Shown: in pieces, positions 36,485 through 45,215 of the stretch | How positions within the stretch are numbered: the first letter of the stretch is position 1 | Layout: every line of letters starts with the position of its first letter | Assembly: GCF_030246845.1 (NCBI RefSeq) | Contig: NZ_CP126889.1 | Location: 2,046,001 to 2,110,000, forward strand | DNA length: 64,000 bases | Direction of reading: 5' to 3' | From: Enhydrobacter sp. | GTDB taxonomy: Bacteria > Pseudomonadota > Alphaproteobacteria > Reyranellales > Reyranellaceae | Translations under genes and position numbers: made by a program | Notes under the pieces: model-generated | Database searches by the model: none | What the model was told of the DNA's origin: nothing | Seen by the model: only the letters and a program-made list of their open reading frames with translations

Positions 36485-37213
36485 TCACTCCTCGCACAGG
36501 ACGCGGATGGCGTCGGGCACGGTCACGCGGCCGTCATAGAGCGCGCGCCCCACGATCGCGCCGATGATGCCGTGCTCCTCGGCCGGCCGGAGCTCGCGCA
36601 GGTCGTCGAGCGAGCTGACGCCGCCCGAAGCGATCACCGGCGTGGTGAGATGCTGGGCCAGCGTGATGGTGGCGTCGATATTGACGCCGCCCATGGCGCC
36701 GTCGCGGTCGATGTCGGTGTAGATGATGGCTGCGACACCCGCATCCTCGAAGCGCAGGGCAAGATCGAGCGCGCGCACCGTGCTCTGCTTGGTCCAGCCG
36801 TCGACCGCGACCATGCCGTCGCGCGCGTCGATGCCGACCGCAATGCGGCCCGGCCACTGCTTGCAGGCGGCCTTCACGAGCCCCGGCTCCTTGACCGCAA
36901 TGGTGCCGAGGATCACACGCTTGACCCCGGCCTCGATCCATTGCGCGATGCTTTCGATGGTGCGGATGCCGCCGCCAAGCTGGGTCGGCACGTCGACCGC
37001 CTTCAGGATCTCGACCACCGCCGCCCGATTGACCGGATGGCCCTCGACCGCGCCATTGAGATCGACCAGATGCAGCCATTCGCAGCCCGCGGTGGTGAAG
37101 GCGCGCGCCTGGGCGGCCGGGCTGTCGTTGAACACCGTGGCGCGGGCCATGTCGCCGCGCAGCAGGCGCACGCACTTGCCGTCCTTCAAGTCGATCGCGG
37201 GGAACAGGATCAT
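36485..37213 (-). CDS. hisA: Phosphoribosylformimino-5-aminoimidazole carboxamide ribotide isomerase
   Basis: 242 residues. [21 protein letters not shown] carries the catalytic Asp8. Other active-site loops are [15 protein letters not shown] and [11 protein letters not shown], with the second phosphate site IASGGVSS. It performs the Amadori rearrangement before the HisF/HisH step. hisH and hisB, which usually precede it, are not adjacent; a sugar acetyltransferase gene is there instead. Confidence 0.97.
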   Translation of the reverse strand: MILFPAIDLKDGKCVRLLRGDMARATVFNDSPAAQARAFTTAGCEWLHLVDLNGAVEGHPVNRAAVVEILKAVDVPTQLGGGIRTIESIAQWIEAGVKRVILGTIAVKEPGLVKAACKQWPGRIAVGIDARDGMVAVDGWTKQSTVRALDLALRFEDAGVAAIIYTDIDRDGAMGGVNIDATITLAQHLTTPVIASGGVSSLDDLRELRPAEEHGIIGAIVGRALYDGRVTVPDAIRVLCEE

Positions 37214-37272
37214 GGCGGCGCGGATTTACCCCGTTGCCGGCCTCGGCGCCACCCTGTTGCCTGCTCGGCAGG

Positions 37273-37818
37273 CTATCGCGACAGCCGGCGCGCCGGATTG
37301 CCGACGACCGTGGCGCCGGGAGCGACGTCGCGTGTGACGACCGCTCCGGCGCCCACGATCGCATCGTCGCCGATCGTCACGCCCGGCAGGATCAATGCGC
37401 CGCCGCCGATCCAGACGTTGCGCCCGACGCTGACGGCACGTCCCAGCTCCAGGCCGGCGCGTCGCAGATCCGGCTCGCGCGGATGGTCGACCGCCAGGAT
37501 CTGGACGGCCGGCCCGATCTGGGTGTTGTCGCCGATCGTCACGGCGACCACGTCGAGGACGACGCAGTTGAAGTTCAGGAACGCGCCGGCGCCGAGGCGG
37601 ATGTTGAAGCCGTAGTCGCAGAAGAAGGGCGGCCGGATCGTCGCTTCTTCGCCGACGAAGGCGAAGTGCCGGCACAGCAGATCGCGGCGCTGGTCGGGAT
37701 CGCGGGAGGCGTTGTACTGCGCGAGCCAGGCCGCATTTGTCCGGGCGTCGGCCTGAAGCTCGGGATCGCTCGGCTTGTACAGCTCGCCGGCGAGCATCTT
37801 CTGCTTTTCTGTCATCAT
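37273..37818 (-). CDS. maa: Maltose/sugar O-acetyltransferase (hexapeptide repeat)
   Basis: 181 residues. The N-terminal MTEKQKMLAGELYKPSDPEL is the Maa/NodL cap domain. The C-terminal left-handed beta helix shows hexapeptides VTIGDNTQIGPAVQIL, VSVGRNVWIGGGALILPGVTIGDDAIVGAGAVVTRDV and the usual VVGNPARRL end. The catalytic His is in AVDHPRE. It transfers acetyl from acetyl-CoA to a sugar. Of two adjacent Mets the first has GGAG at the better distance. Confidence 0.93.
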   Translation of the reverse strand: MMTEKQKMLAGELYKPSDPELQADARTNAAWLAQYNASRDPDQRRDLLCRHFAFVGEEATIRPPFFCDYGFNIRLGAGAFLNFNCVVLDVVAVTIGDNTQIGPAVQILAVDHPREPDLRRAGLELGRAVSVGRNVWIGGGALILPGVTIGDDAIVGAGAVVTRDVAPGATVVGNPARRLSR

Positions 37819-37894
37819 CGTCGTCTCCTGTCGGGTCCTCTCGACGGGATCGCCGCCGGACGGCTAGTCTTCGCGCACAACGCGAGGAGGCACC

Positions 37895-39085
37895 ATGACC
37901 CGTTTTACGCCCGATCTCCTGGCCGGCCAGCAGGCCGAGCTGACCGCCATCCGGCGCGACATCCATCGCCATCCGGAAACGGCGTTCGAGGAAGAGCGGA
38001 CGTCGCAGATCGTGGCGGAGAAATTGCAGTCGTGGGGGATCGAAGTTCATCGCGGCCTGGCGACCACCGGGGTCGTGGGCACGCTGAAGGGCAAGCGGCC
38101 GGGCCAGAAGACGATCGGCCTGCGTGCCGACATGGATGCGCTCCATCTGCAGGAGAAGAACGACTTCGACTACGCCTCGTCGATTCCCAACAAAATGCAT
38201 GCCTGCGGCCATGACGGCCACACAACCATGCTGCTGGGCGCGGCCAGGCAGCTCGCCGCCGCGCCGGACTTCGGCGGCACGGTGCATTTCATCTTCCAGC
38301 CCGCCGAGGAAGGGCAAGGCGGCGCACGGGTGATGATCGAGGAGGGGCTGTTCGACAGGTTCAACTGCGACGCCGTCTACGGCATGCACAACATGCCGGG
38401 CTTCCCTCGCGGCCACTTCGCCATCCGGTCGGGACCGATGCTGGCGGCGAGCGATAGCTGGGAAGTGACCTTCAAGGGGACCGGCGGCCACGGCGCCATG
38501 CCGTACCGCGGCACCGATCCGACCTTCGTCGCCGGCCAGTTCATCGTCGCCCTCCAGGGCATCATCGGTCGCAACGTGCCGCCCACGCAGGCCTCGGTGC
38601 TGAGCGTGGGCCATATCGCAGCCGGCACGGCCGGCTCACCCAACGTGATCCCGTCGGAGGTGCTGATCCGCGGCACGGCGCGCAGCTTCACGCCCGACGT
38701 GCGCGATCTCCTCGAACGACGCGTGGGCGAGCTCGCGGTCGGCATTGCCCAGGGCGGCGGCTGCGACGCCGAGTACAAGTATTTCCGCCGCTATCCGCCG
38801 CTCATCAATTCGATCGAGCAGACCTCGATCGCCGTCGAGGCGGCGGCACTCACCGTGGGCCGCGACAAGGTCGAGCCCAACACGCCGCCCGTCACCGGCG
38901 CGGAGGATTTCGCCTTCATGCTGGAGAAGAAGCCCGGCGCCTACATCATGATCGGGAACGGCGGTCCTGACGAGGGCGGCTGCCACAACGTCCATTCGCC
39001 GCTCTACGATTTCAGCGACGCGATCCTGACGACGGGTGCGGCCTACTGGGTCAATCTCGTGCAGCTCGAGCTGGGAGACGCTTAG
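37895..39085 (+). CDS. M20 family amidohydrolase (hippurate hydrolase/HipO-like)
   Basis: 396 residues behind GAGGAGGCACC. Metal-binding motifs: GLRADMDAL, then CGHDGH (104-109; Cys104 is the diagnostic M20D cysteine), PAEEGQGG (137-143) and GMHNMPG. The dimerisation domain follows and TGAEDFAFMLEKKPGAY supplies the last histidine-less loop typical of the group. It cleaves N-acyl amino acids or similar amides. It is tail-to-tail with a solute-binding protein gene; CTCGCGGTCCGCGAG (39086-39100) between them is palindromic and may end both transcripts. Confidence 0.92.
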   Translation: MTRFTPDLLAGQQAELTAIRRDIHRHPETAFEEERTSQIVAEKLQSWGIEVHRGLATTGVVGTLKGKRPGQKTIGLRADMDALHLQEKNDFDYASSIPNKMHACGHDGHTTMLLGAARQLAAAPDFGGTVHFIFQPAEEGQGGARVMIEEGLFDRFNCDAVYGMHNMPGFPRGHFAIRSGPMLAASDSWEVTFKGTGGHGAMPYRGTDPTFVAGQFIVALQGIIGRNVPPTQASVLSVGHIAAGTAGSPNVIPSEVLIRGTARSFTPDVRDLLERRVGELAVGIAQGGGCDAEYKYFRRYPPLINSIEQTSIAVEAAALTVGRDKVEPNTPPVTGAEDFAFMLEKKPGAYIMIGNGGPDEGGCHNVHSPLYDFSDAILTTGAAYWVNLVQLELGDA

Positions 39086-39102
39086 CTCGCGGTCCGCGAG
39101 AG

Positions 39103-40680
39103 CTATTTCGCCGGCTTCACGAACTGCGCCAGCGTCATCTGATCGGCGCGGGCGGCGTAGGCGAGGCCCTTGCGCATCGCCCACAGCGACATCTCGAACG
39201 CGATGGGCAGAATGCCGTGGTCGGCGAGGACGAGCCGGCTCGCCTCCTGCAAGAGCGCCTCGCGCGCCTTGTCGTCGACGGTGCGCAGCGCCTCGTCGAG
39301 CTTGGCGTCCACCGCCGGGTTGGAATAGCGGCCGCGATTGTTGCCGCCCATGCCCTTCTCGCGGCTGGGCGTGGCGACGAGTGCGCGCAGGGGATTGGAT
39401 ATCTCGCCGCTTTCCGCGTTCCAGCCGGCGAGATAGGCGCTGTACTTGAATTCGTCGCGATTCTTGAAGAAGGCCGACGGCTCGCTGGCTTCCACTCCCG
39501 TCTTGACGCCGACGTGATCCCAGTAGTCGGCCACCGCCTGTGCGATCTGCGCGTCCCGGGCGTAGCGACCGTTGGGCGTGCCCAGCGTGATCGAGAAACC
39601 CTTCGGATAGCCGGCCTCGGCGAGCAGCCGTCGCGCCTCCGCCGGATCGTAGCGGTCCGGATGGGCATCCTTGCGCGCGCCGAAGGCGGGCCACGGCAGG
39701 AAATCGCCGGCCGGCTGAGCGGCGCCGTCCATCACCTTCTCGACGATCGCACCGCGGTTGATCGCCTCGCTCAACGCCTGCCGCACGCGCTTGTCCTTCA
39801 GCGGATTCTTGCCGTCGGTGTCGGGGATGCCGGGGGACGGTTCGGCGAACTGGTCGAGCGCGATATAGATCAGGCGGCTCGACGGCGCCTGCGCCAGCGC
39901 GACCTTCGGATCCTTGCGCAGCTTCGGCAGATCGGCGATCGGCGGATCCTCGATCAGGTCGACGCTGCCGGCGACGAGAGCCGCGACGCGTGCCGCCGCG
40001 TCCGGAAGTGGCCGGAACGTGACCTGGCCCCATGCCGGCTTCGGTCCCCAATAATCGTCGTTGCGCGCCAGCACCAGCGGGCCGCCGCGCTGCCACTCCA
40101 CGAACTTGAACGGTCCGGTGCCGACGAGGCCCACCCCGCGATCGAGCTCGGCCGTGGTCTTGCCTTCGGGCGCGCCGCCCGCCGCCGCCGTGTGCGACAG
40201 GATGGGCAGGCCCGCGAGATCGACCGGCAGAAGCGGCGCCGGCGCCGCCGTGGCGATGCGCAACGTCAGCGGGTCGACGATCTCGAGTCGCGTCATCTGG
40301 CGCGTGAGCACCGTGAAGGGCGAGGGACTGTTGGGCACCTTGGCCGCGCGTTCGTAGGTGAAGACCACATCCTTCGCGGTAAAAGGCGAGCCGTCCTGGA
40401 ATCGGACGTCGGGGCGCAGCCTGAATTCCCAGACCGTGTCGCTCAGCGGCTTCCACGAAAGGGCGAGGGCAGGCACCGCCCTGAGCTTCTCGTCGCGCGC
40501 GACCAGCGCATCGAAAAGATGCAGGGCGATCGCGTTGTTGACGGGAATGTTCTGGTATTGCGGATCGAGCGAGGTGGGCTCGCTGCGCAACCCGATCGTC
40601 AGTTCCTGCGCCGTCGCCGGGAGCGCGATCGCGGTCAAGACCGCAGCCAGAAGGACGCCGGCCTTGCGGAGAAAGAACAT
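39103..40680 (-). CDS. ABC transporter substrate-binding protein, family 5 (peptide/opine/nickel type)
   Basis: 525 residues. Signal peptide MFFLRKAGVLLAAVLTAIALPATA. The mature start LTIGLRSEPTSLDPQYQNIPVNNAIALHLFDALV and WEFRLRPDVRFQDGSPFTAKDVVFTYERA are the SBP_bac_5 signature; LRDKRVRQAL-like KDKRVRQALSEAINRGAIVEKVMDG follows. It lies alone without permease or ATPase genes, so either the others are elsewhere or it serves another dipeptide-type system. The ligand is unknown. Confidence 0.93.
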   Translation of the reverse strand: MFFLRKAGVLLAAVLTAIALPATAQELTIGLRSEPTSLDPQYQNIPVNNAIALHLFDALVARDEKLRAVPALALSWKPLSDTVWEFRLRPDVRFQDGSPFTAKDVVFTYERAAKVPNSPSPFTVLTRQMTRLEIVDPLTLRIATAAPAPLLPVDLAGLPILSHTAAAGGAPEGKTTAELDRGVGLVGTGPFKFVEWQRGGPLVLARNDDYWGPKPAWGQVTFRPLPDAAARVAALVAGSVDLIEDPPIADLPKLRKDPKVALAQAPSSRLIYIALDQFAEPSPGIPDTDGKNPLKDKRVRQALSEAINRGAIVEKVMDGAAQPAGDFLPWPAFGARKDAHPDRYDPAEARRLLAEAGYPKGFSITLGTPNGRYARDAQIAQAVADYWDHVGVKTGVEASEPSAFFKNRDEFKYSAYLAGWNAESGEISNPLRALVATPSREKGMGGNNRGRYSNPAVDAKLDEALRTVDDKAREALLQEASRLVLADHGILPIAFEMSLWAMRKGLAYAARADQMTLAQFVKPAK

Positions 40681-40904
40681 TCTGCGCAGCTCCCTGGATC
40701 GCGCGAACTGTTGGCGGTCGCCCCGCGCTTGGCAACGCGACAGGACGACCGCGGTCGATTCCGAGACAGCGCGCTTCTGGAATAAAAAGGGAACGATGGC
40801 AACGCCGGCAATGCATGACGGCGCCGCGTGCCGCGGCGTGGCCTTTGGCCTTGCTCTGGCCTAGGGTGCGCGCGACGCGGATCCAGCAAGCATTGGGGAT
40901 GTCG

Positions 40905-42452
40905 ATGAACGGAGCGGAGAGTCTGGTGCGGACCTTGGTCAAGGGCGGGGTCGAGGTCTGCTTCGCCAACCCCGGGACTTCGGAGATGCATTTCGTCGGG
41001 GCCCTCGACCGCGTCGAGGGTATGCGCTGCGTGCTTGGCCTGTTCGAGGGTGTGTGCAGCGGCGCCGCCGACGGCTACTACCGCATGACCGACAAGCCGG
41101 CCTCGACGCTGCTTCATCTCGGCCCCGGTCTCGCCAATGCGGCTGCCAATCTGCACAACGCCAAGAAGGCGGGCTCCGGCATCGTGAACATCGTCGGCGA
41201 GCACGCGCTCTATCACATCAAGTACGACACGCCGCTCACTGCCGACATCGAGGGTATCGCGCGACCGTTCTCGCACTGGGTGAAGACCTCGCCGACCGCC
41301 AAAACCGTGGCATCGGATGGCGCGGCGGCGATCCAGGCGGCGCGCGTGGCGCCGGGCCAGATCGCGACGCTCATCCTGCCTGCCGATACCGCCTGGACCG
41401 AAGCCGACGGCGTGGCCGAGACCCCGTTGACGCCGCCGCCGCAGAAGCCCGCCAATGAAACCGTCGTGGCCGCGGCCAAGGCGCTGCGGGCCGGCCAGTC
41501 GGGGATGCTGTTCCTGGGCGGTCGGTCGCTGCGCGCCAGGGGACTGGAACTCGCCGGCAAGATCGCGGCCAAGACAGGCTGCAGGCTGCAGGCGGCCGGC
41601 GGTACGGCGCGCATCGAGCGTGGCGCCGGCCGGGTGCCGGTGTTGCGGCTGCATTTCGTGGTCGAGACGGCGCTCGAGATGCTGAAGGGGACGAAGCACA
41701 TGGTGCTGTGCGGCGCCAAGGCGCCGGCCGCCTTCTTCGCCTATCCCGGCAAGCCGTCCGTCCTGGTGCCCGAGGGCTGCGAGGTGACGACGCTGTGCCC
41801 CGTCGACGGCGATCCGCTCGCCGCCCTGGAGATGCTGGCCGCCGAGCTGGGGGCGCTCAACGAAAAGCCGGCAAATGTCGCTCGAGCCGAGCGGCCCGAC
41901 CGTCCGACCGGCAAGTTCACGCTCGAAGGGCTGGGTGCGGCGCTCGGCGCCACGCTGCCGGAAGGCGCCATCGTGGTCGACGAGTCGGTGACGACAGGCC
42001 GCGGCTTCTTTCCCCATAGCGTCGGCGCGCCGCCGCACGACTGGCTCAACAACATGGGCGGCTCGATCGGGTTCGGCGCCCCGGTCGCGGTCGGCGCGGC
42101 GGTCGCCTGTCCCGATCGCAAGGTGATCGCCATGATCGGCGACGGCAGCGCCATGTACACGATCCAGTCACTGTGGACCATGGCGCGCGAGAATCTCGAC
42201 GTCTGCGTGATGATCTTCTCCAACCGCTCCTACAAGATCCTCTACAGCCAGCTCGCCGATGTCGGCGCCGCCAATCCCGGACCGCGTGCGGTCGACATGC
42301 TGACGCTCGACCGGCCGACACTCGACTTCACCCTGATGGCCAAGAGCATGGGCGTGCCCGCCGCCAGGGCGGTCGATCTCGACGAGCTCACCAGGCAGCT
42401 CACCTATGCCATGTCGCAGAAGGGCCCTTACCTGATCGACGTGGTGATGTAG
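40905..42452 (+). CDS. Thiamine-diphosphate enzyme, acetolactate-synthase-like
   Basis: 515 residues from ATG 40905 (another Met 6 bases earlier). Catalytic Glu lies in LGLFEGVCSGAADGYYRM. The ThDP-Mg motif is GDGSAMYTIQSLWTMARENLDVCVMIFSNRSY. The ends match the group annotated as acetolactate synthase large subunit-like (MNGAESLVRTLV..., LIDVVM). No small regulatory subunit is adjacent, and active-site loops differ from true IlvB, so the substrate could be another 2-oxo acid such as benzoylformate or a related compound. Function at family level only. Confidence 0.85.
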   Translation: MNGAESLVRTLVKGGVEVCFANPGTSEMHFVGALDRVEGMRCVLGLFEGVCSGAADGYYRMTDKPASTLLHLGPGLANAAANLHNAKKAGSGIVNIVGEHALYHIKYDTPLTADIEGIARPFSHWVKTSPTAKTVASDGAAAIQAARVAPGQIATLILPADTAWTEADGVAETPLTPPPQKPANETVVAAAKALRAGQSGMLFLGGRSLRARGLELAGKIAAKTGCRLQAAGGTARIERGAGRVPVLRLHFVVETALEMLKGTKHMVLCGAKAPAAFFAYPGKPSVLVPEGCEVTTLCPVDGDPLAALEMLAAELGALNEKPANVARAERPDRPTGKFTLEGLGAALGATLPEGAIVVDESVTTGRGFFPHSVGAPPHDWLNNMGGSIGFGAPVAVGAAVACPDRKVIAMIGDGSAMYTIQSLWTMARENLDVCVMIFSNRSYKILYSQLADVGAANPGPRAVDMLTLDRPTLDFTLMAKSMGVPAARAVDLDELTRQLTYAMSQKGPYLIDVVM

Positions 42453-42473
42453 GCGGCGCGTCCGGAACAGCCC

Positions 42474-43214
42474 ATGGGAGAAGCCCGCCGGCGCACATTG
42501 CACGGCCGTCGCCGGGGCAAGAAACTGCGCGCCGGTCAACAGTCGCTGATCGACACGCTCTTGCCACGCCTCGCCGTCGGCCTGCCCGCCGAGCCCGTTG
42601 TCACCGCTGAAGGGGAGGTCGTCGAGAGTTCCGCCAAGATCGATCTGGCGCGGCTGTTCGGCGGCATCGTTCCCGCGGGCGGCATCTGGCTGGAAGTGGG
42701 CTTTGGCGCCGGCGAGCATCTCGCATGGCAGGCCGCACATCATCCCGACGTCGGGCTGATCGGATGCGAACCCTACGTCAATGGCGTGGCCAAGTGCCTC
42801 GCGCACATCAAGCGCGCCGGGGTGTCGAACGTGCGGCTCTTCGCCGACGATGCGCGGTTCGTGATGGCGGCCCTGCCGCCGCGATCGCTGTCGCGCGTCT
42901 TCGTGCTCTTTCCCGATCCCTGGCCCAAGACGCGCCATCACAAACGGCGCTTCGTGCAAAGACGCAACCTCGACCTGTTGGCGCGCCTGATGCGTCCAGA
43001 TGCCGAGCTGCGTTTGGCCACCGACGATCCGAGCTATCTGCCCTGGATGGTGGAGCATGCCTGCCGGCATCCGGCTTTCGAATGGCTCGCCGAGAGCCCT
43101 GCCGACTGGCGCGCGCGCCCGGCCGACTGGCCAGCCACCCGTTACGAACTGAAGATGCTGGCCGGCCGCAAGCCCGCTTTCCTGCGCTTCAGGCGTCGGC
43201 CGGAAGATCGATAG
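42474..43214 (+). CDS. trmB: tRNA (guanine-N7-)-methyltransferase
   Basis: 246 residues. The SAM loop is WLEVGFGAGEHLAWQAAHHPDVGLIGCEPYVNGVAKCLAHI; the catalytic FPDPWPKTRHHKRRFVQ and the C-terminal RYELK (in TRYELKMLAGR) are TrmB signatures. It makes m7G46 in tRNAs. The Arg-rich start GRRRGKKLR is typical for alphaproteobacteria. In this class it normally precedes rimP directly; here an MFS gene on the other strand has entered between them, and the two coding ends overlap by 26 bases tail-to-tail. Confidence 0.95.
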   Translation: MGEARRRTLHGRRRGKKLRAGQQSLIDTLLPRLAVGLPAEPVVTAEGEVVESSAKIDLARLFGGIVPAGGIWLEVGFGAGEHLAWQAAHHPDVGLIGCEPYVNGVAKCLAHIKRAGVSNVRLFADDARFVMAALPPRSLSRVFVLFPDPWPKTRHHKRRFVQRRNLDLLARLMRPDAELRLATDDPSYLPWMVEHACRHPAFEWLAESPADWRARPADWPATRYELKMLAGRKPAFLRFRRRPEDR

Positions 43215-44409
43215 GCCGCGGGCCGGGCCGGCTCAGCACGAGCAGGGCGGCGGTCGCCTGCAGGACGAGGCAGGCGATCAGCGACGTGCGATAGCTGCCC
43301 GAGAGGTCGTGCAGGATGCCGAGCAGCGATGGCCCGACCGCAGCGACGAGCTGGGTGATGGCGACGTTGAAGCTCACGGCCCGCGCAAAGTCGCGGCGCG
43401 GAAATTCCTGCTGCACGATCAGGCCGGGCAGCGTGATGAGATTGCCGACGCCGAAACCGAACAGCAGGCAGCCGACATAGAGGCCGGTCACCGACGAGGT
43501 CGAGAGCAGGACGATCATCGAGACGGCCTGCACCGCGAGCACGACGCTGGAACAGCCGCGGCGATCGACCCTGTCGACGATCAGCCCGACGACGACGCGG
43601 CCGGCCAGCGCCGACAGCGCCGTCAGGCTCACCGCCCAGCCGGCGCCCCTGAGGCCAAGGACCGGCTCGAGGAACGCGGCCTGGTGGGCGATGAAGCTGA
43701 TCTGGGCGAGGAGGCCGATCGAGAACGCACCGACCATCGTGAGATAGCGCGGCTCGGCCAGCAGCTCGCGCCTCGTCCGCGCGTCGCCCTCGACCGCCGA
43801 GCGACTCGTGCCATCGTCGCCGATGTCGTGCTCGGTCGGCCGCGGCGCGCGCAGGACCAGGGCGGCGGTCGGGCCGAGCGTCGCCAGCATCACGGCGATC
43901 GCCGCATAGCAGGCCTTGTCGAAGCCCCAGCTCGCGATGGCCGAGGCGAAGGCCGGCGCGAACAGAAGGCCGCCGCAGGTCGCGCCGCTCAGCGCCAGGC
44001 TGGCCGCCATGCCTCGGCGCCGGTCGAACCACTGTGCCACGATTGTGTTGATCGAGCCGCCGCCCATCGCGCCCCAGCCGGGGATCATCAGCAGGAAGGC
44101 GAGGTAGAGCTGCCACGGCTCGCGCACGATGGTGAGCGCCGCCACGCCCAGCGCCATCATGGCCGTGCCGATCAGCACGACGGGACGCGCGCCGAAGCGT
44201 TGGATGGCGTCGCCCACCTGCATCACGACGAAGGCACCCAGCACATAGTAGAAGGAAATGCCGGCCGAGACCGTGGCCGGCGACCAACCCAGCTTATCGT
44301 GTAGGGCTACCAGATATAGGCCAAGGCCATAGAAGCCGAACCCCCACCCATAGAGGGCAACGACAAAGGCGCAGAAAACCACCCACCAACCGTGATACCG
44401 ACGCGACAT
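43189..44409 (-). CDS. Major facilitator superfamily transporter (monocarboxylate/oxalate-like)
   Basis: 406 residues with twelve hydrophobic segments and a charged central loop (PRPTEHDIGDDGTSRSAVEGDARTRR is its core). The start MSRRYHGWWVVFCAFVVALYGWGFGFYGLGLYLVALHDKLGWSPATVSAGISFYYVLGAFV and the AQWFDRRRGMAASLALSG motif are those of the monocarboxylate/oxalate-formate antiporter-like branch. The substrate is unknown. Its coding end overlaps trmB in the opposite direction, which suggests a late insertion into the trmB-rimP interval. Confidence 0.88.
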   Translation of the reverse strand: MSRRYHGWWVVFCAFVVALYGWGFGFYGLGLYLVALHDKLGWSPATVSAGISFYYVLGAFVVMQVGDAIQRFGARPVVLIGTAMMALGVAALTIVREPWQLYLAFLLMIPGWGAMGGGSINTIVAQWFDRRRGMAASLALSGATCGGLLFAPAFASAIASWGFDKACYAAIAVMLATLGPTAALVLRAPRPTEHDIGDDGTSRSAVEGDARTRRELLAEPRYLTMVGAFSIGLLAQISFIAHQAAFLEPVLGLRGAGWAVSLTALSALAGRVVVGLIVDRVDRRGCSSVVLAVQAVSMIVLLSTSSVTGLYVGCLLFGFGVGNLITLPGLIVQQEFPRRDFARAVSFNVAITQLVAAVGPSLLGILHDLSGSYRTSLIACLVLQATAALLVLSRPGPRPIDLPADA

Positions 44410-44492
44410 ATTCAACCACCGCTGTTCTTCCTCTTGCCGATTGTCGACAGGCCGGCGCCGGCGTGCTCGCGATTTTCGGACACGATCAGGAA

Positions 44493-44625
44493 TGCGCCGT
44501 AAACGGCGATACGGCGCAGGAAAAGCCTTGCCAGTAAGGCTTCTTGCGCCTATATCCCCGCCATCCTCATCGGGTTCGCGGGACGGACCAAACAACAAAG
44601 AGTGGGCCAACTGCCCGCTCTTTTC
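44493..44625 (+). ncRNA. rimP leader with competing helices and terminator
   Basis: Three stems can be drawn. (1) TGCGCCGT (44493-44500) pairs with ACGGCGCA (44511-44518), 8 perfect pairs. (2) The same GGCGCA (44513-44518) can instead pair with TGCGCC at 44545-44550, enclosing a hairpin AAGCCTT/AAGGCTT (44523-44542). (3) A terminator hairpin at 44599-44621 with a T-run. Stems 1 and 2 cannot coexist, as in an attenuator. A rimP leader with a terminator has been described in alphaproteobacteria (from memory); whether this is the same motif must be checked by covariance search. Confidence 0.6.
44597..44625 (+). terminator. Intrinsic terminator upstream of rimP
   Basis: The stem from A599 to C607 pairs with G613 to T621 (nine pairs with one G-T), has a CAACT loop, and is flanked by AAA before and TTTT after. 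It sits within the leader 46 bases before the rimP start, so it would stop the operon unless antiterminated. Confidence 0.75.
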
Positions 44626-44670
44626 GTTTATGGCCCGGCCGCCGCCCAACCGTCGAGAAGCACCGACCGC

Positions 44671-45183
44671 GTGACAGAGCTGCTGCGCCGCATCGAAGAG
44701 ATCGTCACCCCGACCGTCGTCGGCATGGGCTACGAGCTCGTGCGCGTCGCGATGAGCCGCGGCGGCACGCTGCAGATCATGATCGAGCCGGCCGACGGAC
44801 GGCCGATGGATGTCGAGGATTGCGCCACGCTCTCGCGCGCCCTCTCGGCGGTGCTCGACGTCGAGGATCCGATTTCCGGCGCCTACACTCTGGAAGTGAG
44901 CTCGCCCGGCATTGACCGTCCGCTCACCCGCGAGAAGGATTATGCCCGTTGGGCGGGGCACGTGGCGCGCGTGGAGACCGCGCAGCCAATCGACGGCCGC
45001 CGACGCTTCAAGGGCACGCTGCTTGGCCTCGAGAACGGCACGGTGAGGCTCAGGCTCGATGACGGCACGGAGGCGCATCTGCCGCTTTCCGCCGTCGCCA
45101 GGGCCAAGCTCGAACTGACCGACGCCCTGCTCGACGAGCATCGCCACGCCCGGGACGGCGCGCCGGGAACGCCAGCTCACTGA
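44671..45183 (+). CDS. rimP: Ribosome maturation factor RimP
   Basis: 170 residues from GTG 44671. Longer frames would begin inside the terminator hairpin and are rejected. GAGAAG lies 10 bases upstream. The N-terminal RimP domain ends near residue 85 with YTLEVSSPGIDRPL, followed by the SH3-like C-terminal domain with FKGTLLGLENGTVRL. It is needed for 30S subunit assembly. It is the first gene of the nusA-infB operon. Confidence 0.9.
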   Translation: MTELLRRIEEIVTPTVVGMGYELVRVAMSRGGTLQIMIEPADGRPMDVEDCATLSRALSAVLDVEDPISGAYTLEVSSPGIDRPLTREKDYARWAGHVARVETAQPIDGRRRFKGTLLGLENGTVRLRLDDGTEAHLPLSAVARAKLELTDALLDEHRHARDGAPGTPAH

Positions 45184-45215
45184 CGACGTATTCAGGGAAC
45201 AAGAGGAAGACAATC

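Noticed and set aside
39086..39100. Strong terminator between the M20 and binding-protein genes
   Set aside because: The palindrome CTCGCGGTCCGCGAG is short and has no T-run on either strand; kept only as a possibility in the gene entry.
44602..44670. Longer rimP start at GTG 44602
   Set aside because: It lies inside the terminator hairpin; GTG 44671 gives the normal RimP length.
44410..44670. Possible initiator tRNA upstream of rimP as in gammaproteobacteria
   Set aside because: No tRNA cloverleaf, T-loop or CCA end could be drawn; the stems found fit a leader instead.
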